A stretch of DNA of 64,000 nucleotides from Elephas maximus indicus (GCF_024166365.1 NC_064819.1:112822293-112886292), one strand, 5' to 3'; shown: positions 1 through 11,494, counted from the first letter of the stretch. The notes: generated by a model from the letters alone, not told the origin. Numbers and translations are program-made.

Positions 1-162
1 TTTTAGTCAGCTGTTGTTGACCCATTCCTCAGAGCCTTGAAGATCTGGAATGTTGGTCTTGGTTATGTGTGGATTCAAGAGCATGGACGTGTAATTACTT
101 TAACTCAGATGTTAAGCAGGGTCATATTTTCAAAGCAGATACTGATGCTCAAATTGTACAGC
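1..162. other. Unique sequence, no feature seen
   Basis: Non-coding DNA with no recognisable repeat or reading frame. Confidence 0.4.
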
Positions 163-335
163 ATGGTTAAGAGGATAGGCTTTGACCCCAGCTCTGGATT
201 CAAGACCTAGCACCACCCTTTACCAGCCATGTGATCTTGGGTAAGTCACTTAACCTCTCTGAACCTCAATTTACTAACCAGAAAAATGTGGATAAGGGTA
301 GTATTTGTCTTACAGGGTGAGAAGGTATGGGAAGA
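163..335 (+). mobile_element. MIR SINE (ancient mammalian-wide)
   Basis: The order of blocks matches MIR: a tRNA-like start with GGTTAAGAG, the core ATGTGATCTTGGGTAAGTCA, then CTTAACCTCTCTGAACCTCA and a downstream GATAAGGGTAGTA segment. Divergence is high, as expected for this old family. Confidence 0.75.
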
Positions 336-640
336 ATTTCACCCAGTAAGTTTTTATAGAAGCCATTTATTTTAAATTTAATTATGTGCTAAAAAGAGAA
401 ACGTGATGAGAGAGACTCAAATTTTGAAAGGAATAAAGATTTCCCTCTGCTTTTATGGCCTCTGGTTGTTTTACAATTTGGAAATGAGTGCCTTTCATAA
501 TAAATACAGACTCTAGGAATGAACTAATGAAAAATGTATGCATGGTTGAAATCGACTCAGTGACAACGGGTTTGGTTTTAGAGAATGGATTGTGGTAATA
601 CAATGCCTATTTTTAGACCCACCTACACCACCAGCTTCCA
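336..640. other. Non-coding, no feature seen
   Basis: AT-rich intergenic sequence. Short open frames on the minus strand have no recognisable protein content. Confidence 0.4.
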
Positions 641-2230
641 TGTTGTTGTTGTTAGGTGCCATCAAGTCCATCTTGGTGGCACTTGAGTGACATAGCAACT
701 GTATGTACAGTACAACAAAACACTGCCCTGTCTTGGGCCACCCTCACAATCATTGCTGTATTTGAACCCTTTGTTGCAGCTACTCTACTTTAACAAGAAT
801 GAAGTCCTTCGCCAGGGACTGGTTGCTCGTGATAACATATCCAAAGTACATGCGGGGAAGTCTTGCCATCCTTGCTTCCAAGGAGCATGCTGGTTGTACT
901 TCTTCCAAGACAGGTTTGTTAGGTCTTTTGGCAGTCCACGGTATATTCGATATTCTTTGCCAACACCATAATTCCAAGTCACCAATTCTTCGGTCTTCCT
1001 TATTCATTGTACATTTTTCATGTGCATATGAGGCAACTGAAAATACCATGGCTTAGTCCTCAAGGTGACATCTTTGCTTTTTAACACTTTAAAGAGGTCT
1101 TTTGCGGCGGATTTGCCCAGTACAATGACTCTTTTGATATCTTGACTGCTGCTTTCAGGGGCGTTGATTGTGCATCCAAGAAAAATGAAATCCTTGACAA
1201 CTTCAATTTTGGCTTATTGTGATGTTGCTTATTGATACAATTGTGACAAACTTTGTTTTCTTTAAGTTGAGGTGTAATCCATACAGAAAGTTGTGGTTTT
1301 TGATCTTTCTCGGTAAGTGCTTCAAGTCTTCTTAATTATCAGCAAGCCAGGTTGTGTTATCTGCATATTGTAGGTTGTCAGTGAGTCTTCAACCAATCCT
1401 GATGCCATGGTCCTCTTCACATAGTCAAATTTCTCTGATTATTTGCTCAGCATACAGATTAAGTATGGTGAAAGGATACAACCCTGATACACACCTTTCC
1501 CGACTTTAAACCATGCAGTATGTTTGAACAACTGCCTCTTGTTCCATGTACAGGTTTCTCATGAACACAATTAAGTGTTCTGAAATTCCCATTCCTCACA
1601 ATACTATTCATAATTTACTATGATCCACACAGTGGAATGCCTTTGCATAGTCAATAAAATACAGATAAACATCTTTCTGGTATTCTCTGCTTTCAGCCAA
1701 GACCTATCTGATATTAGCAGTGATATCCCTCTTTCCATGTCATCCTCTGAATCTGGGTTGAATTTCTGGAAGTTCCAAAGTTTATAGTTACTTGCTTTCA
1801 TGTCACTTCCTTCTTTTATCTCTGAAACTTTTTAGAGTTATGTGGTGAAAACTGGCATGCTTCTGATTGATTGCCTCCCTTGCAGTCTTAATTTTCAGGC
1901 TTATTTTGTCTTCTAAGTCAGTTACCAAATTTTCACATCCTCTCAAGCTTCCAAAATTTTGTTGATATCTCGTGTCTACTGTTGCTGCCTGTCTGGTCCC
2001 ATTTACTCTTGTGCGTATATGCCTTCCTTATACCTTAAATGTCCTGCTTACTAGTTTTATCTTTTAGTTTCCCTGAGGGATAATTAACAAACTCATGTGC
2101 TAAACATGCCAGGTTTAATCTGAAGTGTAGCCTTTTATTTTCTCTGATCTTGCTTATGAATTCATGCCTTACTGTCGGTCTTTTCTGGTTGATGTGGCTT
2201 GTTTCAGTCAAATGTTCATTAAATTTAAGT
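641..2230 (-). mobile_element. RTE-clade LINE, 5'-truncated, decayed reverse transcriptase
   Basis: On the minus strand, reverse-transcriptase landmarks occur in order: FIDYAKAF (about 1664-1622), YQGCILSPY (about 1500-1468), YADN in place of the catalytic YADD (about 1372-1352), and the C-terminal LELWCWQRI/PWTAKRP block (about 1010-850). Many frameshifts and stops separate them. The 3' end, at low coordinates, shows the GTTGTTGTTGTTAGGTGCCA tail that afrotherian RTE elements share with AfroSINEs. This is BovB/RTE-like protein logic, and the copy is dead. The 5' boundary near 2230 is approximate. Confidence 0.82.
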
Positions 2231-3110
2231 ACCATTTACCTATTAGTGTTGCTTTAAATAATCTTTATGGCATCATTTGATTTCTTTTGTTTAAGTCCCC
2301 ACTCTTTCAGATGTGTCCTTTTCTCTTTTCTAGCATATAGCCTCTGGGTCCTTGAGACGGGGGAGTGGAGGGATTTGGATTCATGAAGCATTCTCTGGAT
2401 TCTCTTGGGTTTCTGTTAGGGCGTGGTTGCTCTGGGTTGGCTTCTGGGCTGGTGGCTGTTGAGGTGCAAATTGTCCCATCTGACACTAACTGCCGAAGAC
2501 TGTGGTCCTGGCCATTTGCTGTCAATACTGAATTATCTATGCCATTTGGGCTCAATTTCCAAGTTCCTCTCAGGCCACTGGCTCCCTCAAGTTCTCTTCA
2601 TTCCCTCATCAAGGCACTCAGAAGCTTCTATGTCCTGCATGCCCAGTGCAGGCTGTGAGAAAACAGAAACTCTTTTTTCTGGTCATTCCCCTGAGCTGCT
2701 CTGTTGTGCTATAGCACCCCATATTCTCGGATGCTTTTTCCAAGGTTTCCAGCTAGGCCAGAGAAAAACTCCTTTGCTTTCAGTTTTTCCTCAACATTAA
2801 TTCCAGCTGGGATTTTAGCACAAGGGAGAGTGCGACACATGTTTCTCATGTCTTGTCTCTACCTTTGCTTTTCTCCACACTCCCTAACCTAGAAAAAAGC
2901 AGGCTTTCCTTGCTGCTCGCTCTCTGGTCACAATTTCCTTCTGTCATAAGTTCATTCTTCTTGCAAACATTAAACTCTCTGGCTCTGCCCTTAAGATGGA
3001 AAAGTATTCATTTGAAATTATGAGTATAAAAAAACCCTTTTCTGCCAGTTTTAGCTTTTATATAGGTGATGCAGAAGAGCTTGTAAACTATGTATCACTG
3101 AGGTTAAAAA
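2231..3110. other. Unassigned, relatively GC-rich stretch
   Basis: No clear repeat family or gene. Two short open frames overlap in different phases on the plus strand and one on the minus strand (2307-2555); none has recognisable domains. It could be older repeat sequence 5' of the RTE element or an unrecognised LTR. Confidence 0.3.
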
Positions 3111-3300
3111 AAAAAAACAAACAACAGTTGCTGTCAAGTCGATTTGGACTCATGGCAGCCCCATACGTGACAGAGTAGCATTGTGCTCCAGAGGGATCTC
3201 AATGGCTAATTTTTTTGGAAGTAGATTGTCAGGCTTTTTTTCCCAAAGCACTTCTGCATGGATTTGAACCTCCAACTTTGCACCACCCAAGGACTCCAAA
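3111..3300 (-). mobile_element. AfroSINE (minus orientation)
   Basis: The reverse-complement tail (AACAGTTGCTGTCAAGTCGA) is followed by the body with GTGCTCCAGAGGG and GGAAGTAGATTGTCAGGC, then the tRNA-like head remnant CACCACCCAAGGACTCC. This is the subfamily that carries the TGTGTGTCAGAGTAGAACTGTGCTC-type body. Confidence 0.85.
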
Positions 3301-3494
3301 ACAAAATATATATACCAAGCATATTATCTGTTTTATAAATGTTTAAATAGGATAGAAACAAACACAGATTATTTTGACGAGCAAAATGTTTCAAAATAGT
3401 AAAAATTATTCTAGAAAACAACAACAAAAGACATTAAAAAAAAAAAAAATGGAGACAGCCGAGGAAAAGGTCTTAAAAAAGGAAAAGGAAGGAG

Positions 3495-3585
3495 GTATTG
3501 TGTTAGTTCTAGTCTTAGCTCTACCACTATCTCTTGACCACAGGTAAGTCGCTTAACTTCTTTGAGTCTTTATAATGTCATTCAG
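3495..3585 (+). mobile_element. MIR fragment
   Basis: TTAGCTCTACCACTATCTC, GTAAGTCGCTTAACTTCTTT and GAGTCTTTATAATGTCATTC follow the MIR core order. Short and diverged. Confidence 0.55.
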
Positions 3586-4301
3586 AAAAAGTAAAAGGCT
3601 ACCTTTGATAGCCTCACTTGTGTTTTCCATCTTGGTATTTTCCTTTTTATGATTTTAGGTATTATGCTGTAATGCTGTTCTGGCAACATATAACTGCATA
3701 ATAACCACTCCAATACTTAGAGGCTAAAAACAGCAAAAATATATTTTTCTCAAGAATCTGCCATTTGTGCAAGGATCCATGGGGAAAGCCCATTTCTCTC
3801 CATGCTGCATCAGCTGGGGTAGCTAGGTGAGTGTAACGGAAAGACTGAGTTGAGAGAAAGGGAAACACAAACTGGATTTTTGGGATTATTTAAATATTTC
3901 TTCATTTATCACCACAACTGATAAAATATTTTATTTCTTGATGATGGGTAAACATTAAAACCAGTCACTTGGTAATTTGATCAGGTAGGTACCTCTACTT
4001 TCATGTACCTGCAAGGATAAGTGGAGTTTGGTTTATGACTTCAAGGTCCTGGAGAAAGATTGCTATATATTTGGTAAAGTGTTGATGCTAAATGAAGGCC
4101 ATTATCTGTTAACTCTTTGAAAATATGAGAAAATTTAATGAATTCAGGCACTCCGAAGTTCAATATGCCTGGTTTCTACAATGTCGAGGCTGAGGTGAGC
4201 AAAGAGGGAAGAAGAAAAGCCAAATTAATTGGATGGATACAAGTTCAAGATCAACCAGGAGTAGATTTTACAAATAAGGGACATTTTCAAAGGTCCAATT
4301 C
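3586..4301. other. Non-coding, no feature seen
   Basis: Intergenic sequence without recognisable repeats or reading frames. Confidence 0.4.
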
Positions 4302-4704
4302 CTTCTTAGTTATCTAGTGCTGCTATAACAGAACGATGGCTTTAACGAACAAATTTATTTTTCAGTTTAGGGGGTTAGAAGTCCGAATTCAGAGTGCTAG
4401 ATCTATGGGAGGGCTTTCTGTTTCTGTCGGCTCTGGAGGAAGGTCGTTGTCTCTTTAGCTTCTGCTTCTTGGTTCCTTGGAGATCTCCATGTGTCTTGGC
4501 ATCTACCTTACCTCATGTCTCCTCTGCTGGCTTGTTTAATCTCTTTTATATTTCAAAATAGATGAACTGAAGACACACCCTATACAAATCCTGCCTTATT
4601 AACATAACAAAGACAATCCATTCTGAAATGGGATTATAACTGCAGGCATAGAGGTTAGGATTTACAACACATATTTTTGGGGGGATGTAATTCAATCCAT
4701 AACA
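4302..4704 (-). mobile_element. MaLR-type solo LTR (minus orientation)
   Basis: On the plus strand it runs from CTTAGTTATCTAGTGCTGCT to CAATCCATAACA, the reverse complement of the LTR at 4881-5443. Shared blocks include GGCTTTAACRAACA, the CTAGAAGTCCGAATTCAG-like block, GGCTTTCTGTTTCTGTCGGC and CACATATTTTTGG. The terminal TG is mutated. No internal ERV sequence is attached. MaLR-like by overall form (TG..CA ends and resemblance to MST/THE1 LTRs). Confidence 0.75.
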
Positions 4705-4880
4705 TTTTCTTAAGAATGGAAGAAATAGCAGAAATAGTAATGACAAAGACTCACCCAACACTTATACAATAAGTGTTTTACATTATGAATGTCAAAAAGA
4801 CTGTATGGATATAGTAGATGCCCAACAAATATGTGATGAATGAATAAATAAATGATACATAAAAAAAAATAGTAAGTGCT
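4705..4880 (+). mobile_element. L2/MIR-type ancient repeat end, split by the adjacent LTR
   Basis: The segment ends ATAGTAAGTGCT, and after the LTR the sequence resumes GTGCTCAATACATATTTGTT. Joined through the 5-bp direct repeat this gives the typical L2/MIR tail AGTAAGTGCTCAATAAATATTTG. Confidence 0.55.
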
Positions 4881-5443
4881 TTTTATGGATTATGTCCCCC
4901 CAAACATGTATCAACTTGGTTAGGTAATGATTCCCAGTTTTGTATGGTTGTCCTCCATTTTGTGATTGATGTAATTTTCCTGTATGTTGTAAAGCCTAAT
5001 CTCTGCCTGTGGTTAATGAGGCAAGATTAGATTATGTTAAAGAGGATTAGGGTGGGATGTAACACCTTTACTCAGATCACACCCCTGATCTAATACAAAG
5101 AGTGTTTCCCTGGGGTGTGGCCTGCATCACCTTTTATCTTACAATAGATAAAAGGAAAGGGAAGTGAGCAGAGAGTTGAGGACCTCATATCACCAAGAAA
5201 GCAATGCCGGGAGCCAAGTGCATCCTTTGGACTGGGGTCCTTGCCCTGAGAAGGTCCTTGACCAGGGGATGATTGTTGACAAGGACCCTCCTCCAGAGCC
5301 AACAGAGAGAGAAAGCCTTCCTCCGGAGCTGGCTCCCTGAATCTAGACTTCTACCCTACTAGACTGTGAGGGAATAAACTTCTGTTTGTTGAAGCCATCC
5401 GCTTGTGGTATTTCTGTTATAGTAGCACTAGATAACCAAGACA
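4881..5443 (+). mobile_element. MaLR-type solo LTR with GTGCT target-site duplication
   Basis: It starts TTTTATGGATTATGTCCCCC (consensus-like TGTTATGGATT) and ends CTAGATAACCAAGACA. It is flanked by 5-bp direct repeats GTGCT at 4876-4880 and 5444-5448, the size expected for ERVL/MaLR integrases. AATAAA at 5373-5378 is the LTR polyadenylation signal, followed by CTTGTGGTATTTCTGTTATAG. The same family as 4302-4704 and 63185-63706 in opposite orientation. No coding interior. Confidence 0.85.
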
Positions 5444-5448
5444 GTGCT

Positions 5449-5615
5449 CAATACATATTTGTTGAACCAATGAATTCATATTTTAGGAGATTAGGAAACT
5501 ACGGCATTGAGAGGTTAAATATTTTTCTTAAGGCCATACTCAAGTAGGTGAATGGCAGATGTAAAATTTGAAATGAATCCAGATATTTTAAAATCCAAAC
5601 TCCGAGCACTTATTC
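5449..5615 (-). mobile_element. MIR fragment (minus orientation)
   Basis: GGAAACTACGGCATTGAGAGGTTAAAT, ...GGCCATACTCAAGTAGGTGAATGGCAGA and the closing CAAACTCCGAGCACTTATTCC are in the reverse-complement MIR order (GAGGCTCAGAGAGGTTAAGT ... CACACAGC ... GGCAGAGCC). Confidence 0.6.
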
Positions 5616-6835
5616 CCTCAGCTGCATACCTCAGAGTGACGTATTACAGTGATGTAAAAGAATGAAAGTTGGAAATACAGAAATGAGAAATACTAAAAAA
5701 AGAAAGTTTAGTCAAGTGCATTTTCAGTGTGATTCAGCAGCATACAATGAAGTAAACATATACTTCTTGCGAAGGTTATTTATAACCTCTGATTGCCTTC
5801 TAAGGAGGGTGGGCCGTGATAACTGGAAAGTTCTTCCATTAGCTCTGTGATTGGGTGTGGATGGGTGAATTTGAAGGACACAGCACAGAAGTAAGTCATT
5901 ACTCTCTATGTAAAAAGGAGCAAGGGCTTGAAAGACCTGAGAAACTACCAGAATCTAGGATGAGTGCCCCCTTGGGGAGTGGCTGAGAAAGGAAACTCTA
6001 GGAGTGCAGCCCTAACAGGGACTTGAGAGAACAGACATGTTGCTTAGGGAATCACATGGCTGTGTGCTCTGGAGGTTTGAGTTTAAAACTTTTTCATTTC
6101 CCATTCTAAATCCCCACTAAATTGCAGACTACTTGCTCATGTTTTGGTGTGAGCAGATTTATTTTCTCAAGAATGGAAATATGTGCTAAGCCCTACTGGA
6201 AACTTGGCATGAGTGAGAACAAAGGATGTGTGCAAGGTGAGCTGGAGATTAGGTAATACTTTGCTTTACTTGTGGGGGGAGGCAGGGCCCACCATCTGAG
6301 TGACAGATGAAGGCCCTCCAGATTCTATTACATCCTGAGGGAAATGTCCTTTCAGACCACACAATTTCCTTCCTTACCTTTGAATCCGGGCTTATCCAAG
6401 ACAACTTTTGTTTTTGGGATAGCCTTCTTTGCTGGGAGGTTGTGATGCTAGGGGAGGAACATCAGTGCAGGTGCTACACAAGGTTTATCCTAATTTGATC
6501 CTAACTGCAGTAAATTTCCCAGACCCTTCCCATTGACAAGAGCCACAAACTTCATGTCCTCTTGGTAAGCAACTTTGCTCATAGCTTTGCCTGGCATGGT
6601 AGACAAAATTTTATGTTCAATCTCCTTTAGTGCCTTGAGCACTGGACCATCTCTCTGCTAGGCTCAGGGAGAACAATGTCAAACAAGACAAATGGTCTAG
6701 TCCAGAAACATTTTCTATAAAGTTTTTCTCATTTTCCCTCCACTCAGTAGAATTAAATGTTCTTTCTTATGTGCTCTTCTGTACTTGGTACAGATTTGAA
6801 CCAAATAATATGTTACTGCCTTTGGCGCTTTTTAA
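5616..6835. other. Non-coding, no feature seen
   Basis: No recognisable repeat or gene. A few 60-residue open frames are within chance expectation. Confidence 0.4.
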
Positions 6836-7030
6836 AATCAGGTTGCTATTGAGTCAATTCTGACTCATGGTGACCCCATGTGTGTCAGAGTAAAACTGTG
6901 CTCCACAGGGTTTTCAATAGCTGATTTTTTTTTTTTGAAGTAGATAGCCAGGCCTTTCTTTCAAGGTATCTCTGGTTGGACTCGGTGAGCAGCCAATCGC
7001 ATTAGCCATTTGTACCACCCAGGGACACCT
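6836..7030 (-). mobile_element. AfroSINE (minus orientation)
   Basis: GGTTGCTATTGAGTCAATTC, CCATGTGTGTCAGAGTAAAA, GTGCTCCACAGGGTTTTCAA, a 13-base T run, then the head remnant TTTGTACCACCCAGGGAC. Subfamily with the TGTGTGTCAGAG body. Confidence 0.88.
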
Positions 7031-7121
7031 TCCTAAACACACACATACTTAAATGTTTCCAGGTGATCGTTTTTTAAAAAACTACTCCTATGGTAGTAAA
7101 ATAGTTTATCTGTTTAGTTCT

Positions 7122-7340
7122 GAAGGACTCCCCGTGTGGTACAAATTGTTAATATACTCAGCCTCTAACCAGAATATTGGAGGTTTGAGTCCACCCAGAG
7201 GTGCCTCGGAAGAAAGACCTGGCAATATGAATCCAAAAAATCAGCCATTGAAAACCCTATGGTGCACAGCTGTGCTCTGACACACATGGGGTCGCCATGA
7301 GTCGGAAGCGATTCAACAGCAACGGATTTTTTAAAACCAT
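7122..7340 (+). mobile_element. AfroSINE (plus orientation)
   Basis: Head GGACTCCCCGTGTGGTACAA, B-box-like GGTTTGAGTCCACCC, body ACCCTATGGTGCACAGC, and tail ACACACATGGGGTCGCCATG followed by AGTCGGAAGCGATTCAACAG. Same subfamily as 6836-7030, opposite strand, about 90 bp away, so the two form an inverted pair. Confidence 0.88.
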
Positions 7341-7727
7341 GTTGGTCTCCCCCTGCTAAATGTATGCTCCTCGGGGCAGAATCTTCACATCTCCAGTCCA
7401 GCATGGAGTGGATGCTCAATTAATAATTGAAGAGTGAATGACCGAATGAAGGCCTGAATGAACATTTCAGTGTGGCAGCACCATGGACCTGGAAAATAAT
7501 GAGTGATCCTGAGGGCTGGACTTCTGTTTGTTACCATGTTCCTCCATGTTCTACACCTGTGGCTGAGAGAGGCTGCAAAGGAGCTGTGATGGAAACATCT
7601 GAAATTTCATTACAGTGACCATGGGCCTCTTCTGATGACATATATGCATCACCTGGTTGAGCCACACTCAGGTATAAAATTCCAGGTAGCAGAAGGAAAA
7701 AAAGAAGTAAACTAATATTGAGTTCCG

Positions 7728-7905
7728 GGCACTGCTGTGCTTCAAGTAATTATTATTAAACCTATTTTTGTGAAGGAAAAGAAGCTCAGAGAAGTTAGGC
7801 AACTTGCCAAATATCCTGGAGCTTGCAAATGACAGAGTCAGAATATGCGCTGAGGTCCCTGAGACTCAGAAGGTCAACCTGTCTTCCAGAAGCCAATGCT
7901 ATTAT
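7728..7905 (-). mobile_element. MIR (minus orientation)
   Basis: GAAGCTCAGAGAAGTTAGGC, AACTTGCCAAATATCCTGGA, GCAAATGACAGAGTCAGAAT and the closing CAGAAGCCAATGCTATTA follow reverse-complement MIR order. Confidence 0.65.
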
Positions 7906-8111
7906 GGGAAAGGTCTCCTAAGGAAAAGCTTTTCACATTGCAGATGGGGGATGACTTCTGGTATCTAGAAACAAACACTTCCGCATCCACCTTTTATGTT
8001 TCAGATGCAGCAGGCATAATGTGTAATAAGTGGCCCCATGAGGAGGATAAGACGGGGAGTACATAAGGAGGACAGGTTAAATGTTCTACAATTTTGTAAC
8101 CGTATAATAAA

Positions 8112-8325
8112 AATTGTTGTGTTGTTGTTAGGTGCCATTGAGCCAATTTCAGTTCATAGAGAACCCCTGTGACATAATAGAATTGCCCCTTAGGGTTTTC
8201 TTGGCTGCAGTCTTTACAGAAGCAGATCGCCAGGTCTTTCTCCTGCAGAGTTACTGGGTGGGTTCGAACCACCAACGTTTTGGTTAGCAGCTGAGCACTT
8301 AACTGTTCTGCCACCAGGGTTTCTT
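8112..8325 (-). mobile_element. AfroSINE, RTE-tailed subtype (minus orientation)
   Basis: It begins with the GTTGTTGTTAGGTGCCATTG tail and continues with GAATTGCCCCTTAGGGTTTT, AGATCGCCAGGTCTTTCTCC, B-box complement GGGTTCGAACCACCA, and TTCTGCCACCAGGGTTTC at the head. Confidence 0.9.
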
Positions 8326-9313
8326 ATAGCAAAAACAGAAGGCAGTCTAGTGCTTGTTCTTTTCTATAGCCTAGATGTTATGAAGTGTTTGTGGAAATAA
8401 GCAATAAACTTCCCAAATATGAAAGGTGGGCGGGAATGCTCAATAAACTCCAGCTGCCTCTATACATTATGAGTCATACTGAGAGAGCAGTGGGCAATGA
8501 AATTGCTTTCAGATCAAATCTTTGGAGGATGCTGCAGAGGGTCTGAGTCAGGAAAGTTGGCGGGGAATGACTTTTCTCCTGTGGCCGGTGTCGGCTTCTC
8601 GAGAAATTAGGAGCTAAATGTAGCAGGGACATGGAGGGCTTTCTCTTCCCTGTTGGTCCTATCAATAAATCACAGAGATGTGGGTTCCCAACATCTAATC
8701 TCTAAGAAGACAGCTGAAGGGCACCTGAGAAGTAATAGTGCTCTATTTGTGTGATAACACTCCTGCACTTGTGCCGGACATGTGATGTGGCTGCAGACCC
8801 AGCTAACTGGCCCTTAGGTTGCACGAAGGAAGTAGTAAATTTCCCCTCAATACAGACTGTTCAGCAATCAGACTGAAGCTGAAGCTTTGTGCCCACTTCT
8901 GGCTAATGTGTGTCCAGAGCATTGCTGACTGATGAGCAGGGTATGTTCAAACAGGAAAACCAACAGAAGGAGGGATCTAGAAACTTTGTCATCTGTGCAA
9001 TTATTTGAAGGGGCTGAAAATTTTATTTTCTTTCATTTTTCTTGAAGATGGAGCCCTCAAGGAAACAAGGGATTTCTCTTCAAATATTTGAAGACATGCT
9101 ATGTGAAAGATGTGCTAGGTTTATTTTGGAAATAGATATCAATCAGTTCAATGTAAGGAGGAGTTTTCTAGCAACTGTCTGAAGATGGGGTATGTTGCTT
9201 CACAGAGCAGTAAAACTTCCATTGTAAGGTGTGTGTGAGCAGAAGATGGATGTTTATACAAAGGATTCCAGCTTTGGGTGGGAGGTAAGGCAATAAATAC
9301 TGGACTGTGCACA
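8326..9313. other. Non-coding, no feature seen
   Basis: Intergenic sequence with no recognisable repeat or gene on either strand. Confidence 0.4.
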
Positions 9314-9525
9314 CTGTTGGTGGTACAATGGTTAAGCGCTCAGCTGACAATCGAAAGGATGACATTTTGAACCCACCCAGCAGCTCCAAGGGAGAAAAGA
9401 CCTGGCAATCTGCTCCCGTAAAGATTACAGCCTAGAAAACCCTACGGGGCAGCTCTACTTTGTCACACTAGGGTGCTATGAGTCTGGATTGACTCAATGG
9501 CACTTAACGACAACAACAACAATAG
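9314..9525 (+). mobile_element. AfroSINE, RTE-tailed subtype (plus orientation)
   Basis: Head TTGGTGGTACAATGGTTAAG (A-box-like), AAGGGAGAAAAGACCTGGCA, ACCCTACGGGGCAGCTCTAC, and tail GACTCAATGGCACTTAACGA followed by (CAA)n. The tail is the reverse complement of the RTE GTTGTTGTTAGGTGCCATTGAG end. Confidence 0.9.
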
Positions 9526-9675
9526 TGTACAGTGCAAGGTGACCCAGGAAAGAGGTCTCTATTCTTGGCCTAGTTCAGTCAGTAAGAGTTAAGGTTGCAT
9601 ATGTTGGTTTTCATTTGCCAAACCCACAAAGGCCACACCCTCAGTGATAGGAGAAGTTAGGAAGGGGGCCTTACC

Positions 9676-9870
9676 AGTTATTATCGAGTTGATTCTGACT
9701 CATGGTGCCCCATGTGTACAGAGTAGAACCGCCCCATAGGGTTTCCAAGGCTGTGACATTTTAGAAGCATATCACCAGGTATTTCTTCCAAGGTGCCTCT
9801 GTGTGGGTTTGAACCACCTACCTTTGGTTAGCAGCTGAACACTTAATTGTTTCCACTACTCAGGGACTCC
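9676..9870 (-). mobile_element. AfroSINE (minus orientation)
   Basis: AGTTATTATCGAGTTGATTC, GTAGAACCGCCCCATAGGGT, AAGCATATCACCAGGTATTT, GGTTTGAACCACCTACC and ACTACTCAGGGACTCC are in order. Confidence 0.88.
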
Positions 9871-9886
9871 ATGGCGACCTTCAACC

Positions 9887-10048
9887 AAAAAGCCAAACCA
9901 GTTGCTATGGAGTTGATTTTGATTCATAGCGACCCTATAGGAGAGAAAAGAACTGCCTCATAGGGTTTCCAAGGAGCAGCTGGTGGATTCGAACTGCTTA
10001 CCTTTTGGTTAGCAGTCAAGCTCTTGACCACTGTGCAGGGGGGCCTTA
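9887..10048 (-). mobile_element. AfroSINE, short subtype (minus orientation)
   Basis: AAGCCAAACCAGTTGCTATG, CATAGCGACCCTATAGGAGA, AACTGCCTCATAGGGTTTCC, GGTGGATTCGAACTGC and AGCAGTCAAGCTCTTGACCA. Placed directly beside 9676-9870 in the same orientation. Confidence 0.88.
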
Positions 10049-10054
10049 GAGGTC

Positions 10055-10140
10055 ATTAATTTTATCTGTTCATTTTATAGACAAGACTAACTCTTATTAC
10101 TCAACTAGTTAGTGATTGAGCTGAAGGAGATCCCCTGCTC
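10055..10140 (-). mobile_element. MIR fragment (minus orientation)
   Basis: CATTTTATAGACAAGACTAA, TTACTCAACTAGTTAGTGAT and TGAGCTGAAGGAGATCCCC resemble the reverse MIR core; weak. Confidence 0.35.
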
Positions 10141-10420
10141 TTTCATTTACTAGTGGTAAAAAGTTTTTAAATTTTTCCAGGGAGCCCGAGGGGTTGGAAA
10201 GTGAGAGTGACCAGCTCTTGGGTTCAGAGCTGCTGTAGTCATGGGCTCTACACAGCCTGTTTTTGTATTGACTTTTGTATGAAGAAAAGATTCTACAGCT
10301 GAAAGTTCAGAAACACCTGTTTATACCAAACACCGTGCCCTTCTATCTCCTGCAGTTCTCATAGCAGTGGGATAATGGAACTCTCTCCCTATCTCTAGAA
10401 CTACTGCCAACTGCCTTTTC

Positions 10421-10582
10421 AAGGTGGCACGGTGGTTAAGAGCTATGGCTGCTAATGAAAGAGTCGGCAGTTTGAATCCACCAGCTGCTCCTCAAAACCC
10501 TATGGGAAGTTCTACCCTGTCCTAGAGGGTCGCTATAAGTTGGATTCTATTTGACAGCAAAAGATTTGGTTTTGGTTTGGTA
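10421..10582 (+). mobile_element. AfroSINE, short subtype (plus orientation)
   Basis: Head AAGGTGGCACGGTGGTTAAG, GGCAGTTTGAATCCACCAGC, CTACCCTGTCCTAGAGGGTC, tail GATTTGGTTTTGGTTTGG. Confidence 0.88.
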
Positions 10583-11494
10583 TCACTATGAAAGCCCAGT
10601 GAGTGAAAAGTAGGACGTATTTCGGGCTCACTGGCACAGGTCTATTATTTTCCTCCCAACTTGCGTAGCCACTGTGTGTCACTGTTTTATTTTTCCCAAA
10701 CTACAGCCTATTTTTATACATGTCTGAATCTAGCTGCTTCCAACCTTTCCTCTCACCATTCGTTGATCCTTCCAATTTGTCCCAAACTCTATTGGGATTG
10801 AAAACGGCCAACCCCCATTCCAGCAGTAAGTAAAAACTGTTCTCATCTCTCAATCTTATACTGCAAGTCACCTCGAATAGCAAGGGCCTATTTATGTCTT
10901 ATAAATATTACAAATGTATTCTCAGTTTGCTTTCTCATATCTTTGTTGAGCTCTGTCAGCCTAACTACTTTTTGTGTGTTTGCTCATCTTGTCCCCAAAG
11001 CCAGGTTCCTGGTAAATTGCCCTGGCCATTTCTAAACTGAATTCATTTGAGTTCTTCAATGCTTGCATCTTTAACTTCTTTAAGCCTGTCTCTTTGATTT
11101 TCTCCCCTTGTGAGGTTTAGGGACACTGCCTGCTTTATTATCAGTTGCAGATTTTGTTCACCGGTTGTTCTAAATCGATAATGAAGATGTAAAACAATGT
11201 TTGACTCTAGGGGTTGCAGATGACGCCTCCCTTCAGCAAGATTCATTTCTGTTCATTCGTAGATGCTGTCAACCTTCCAACCAGGGAAAAGTGCAGTGCC
11301 CAAGCAATTTGCAAGTAAGATGTTGGCAATAGTCTCTAAAATGCTTTCTGAAAGCCTGACCGTATGAGCATATTGCTTATATATTCATTTTCTGTCCCAT
11401 CCTAATTTGAATGATTTTTATCACATGTGGTCCTCAGGCTCCTTTTGAGGTGGCTTAGATACTTACCGATTTTCTCTATACTAATAGATTTATG
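10583..11494. other. Non-coding, no feature seen
   Basis: No recognisable repeat or gene. Confidence 0.4.
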
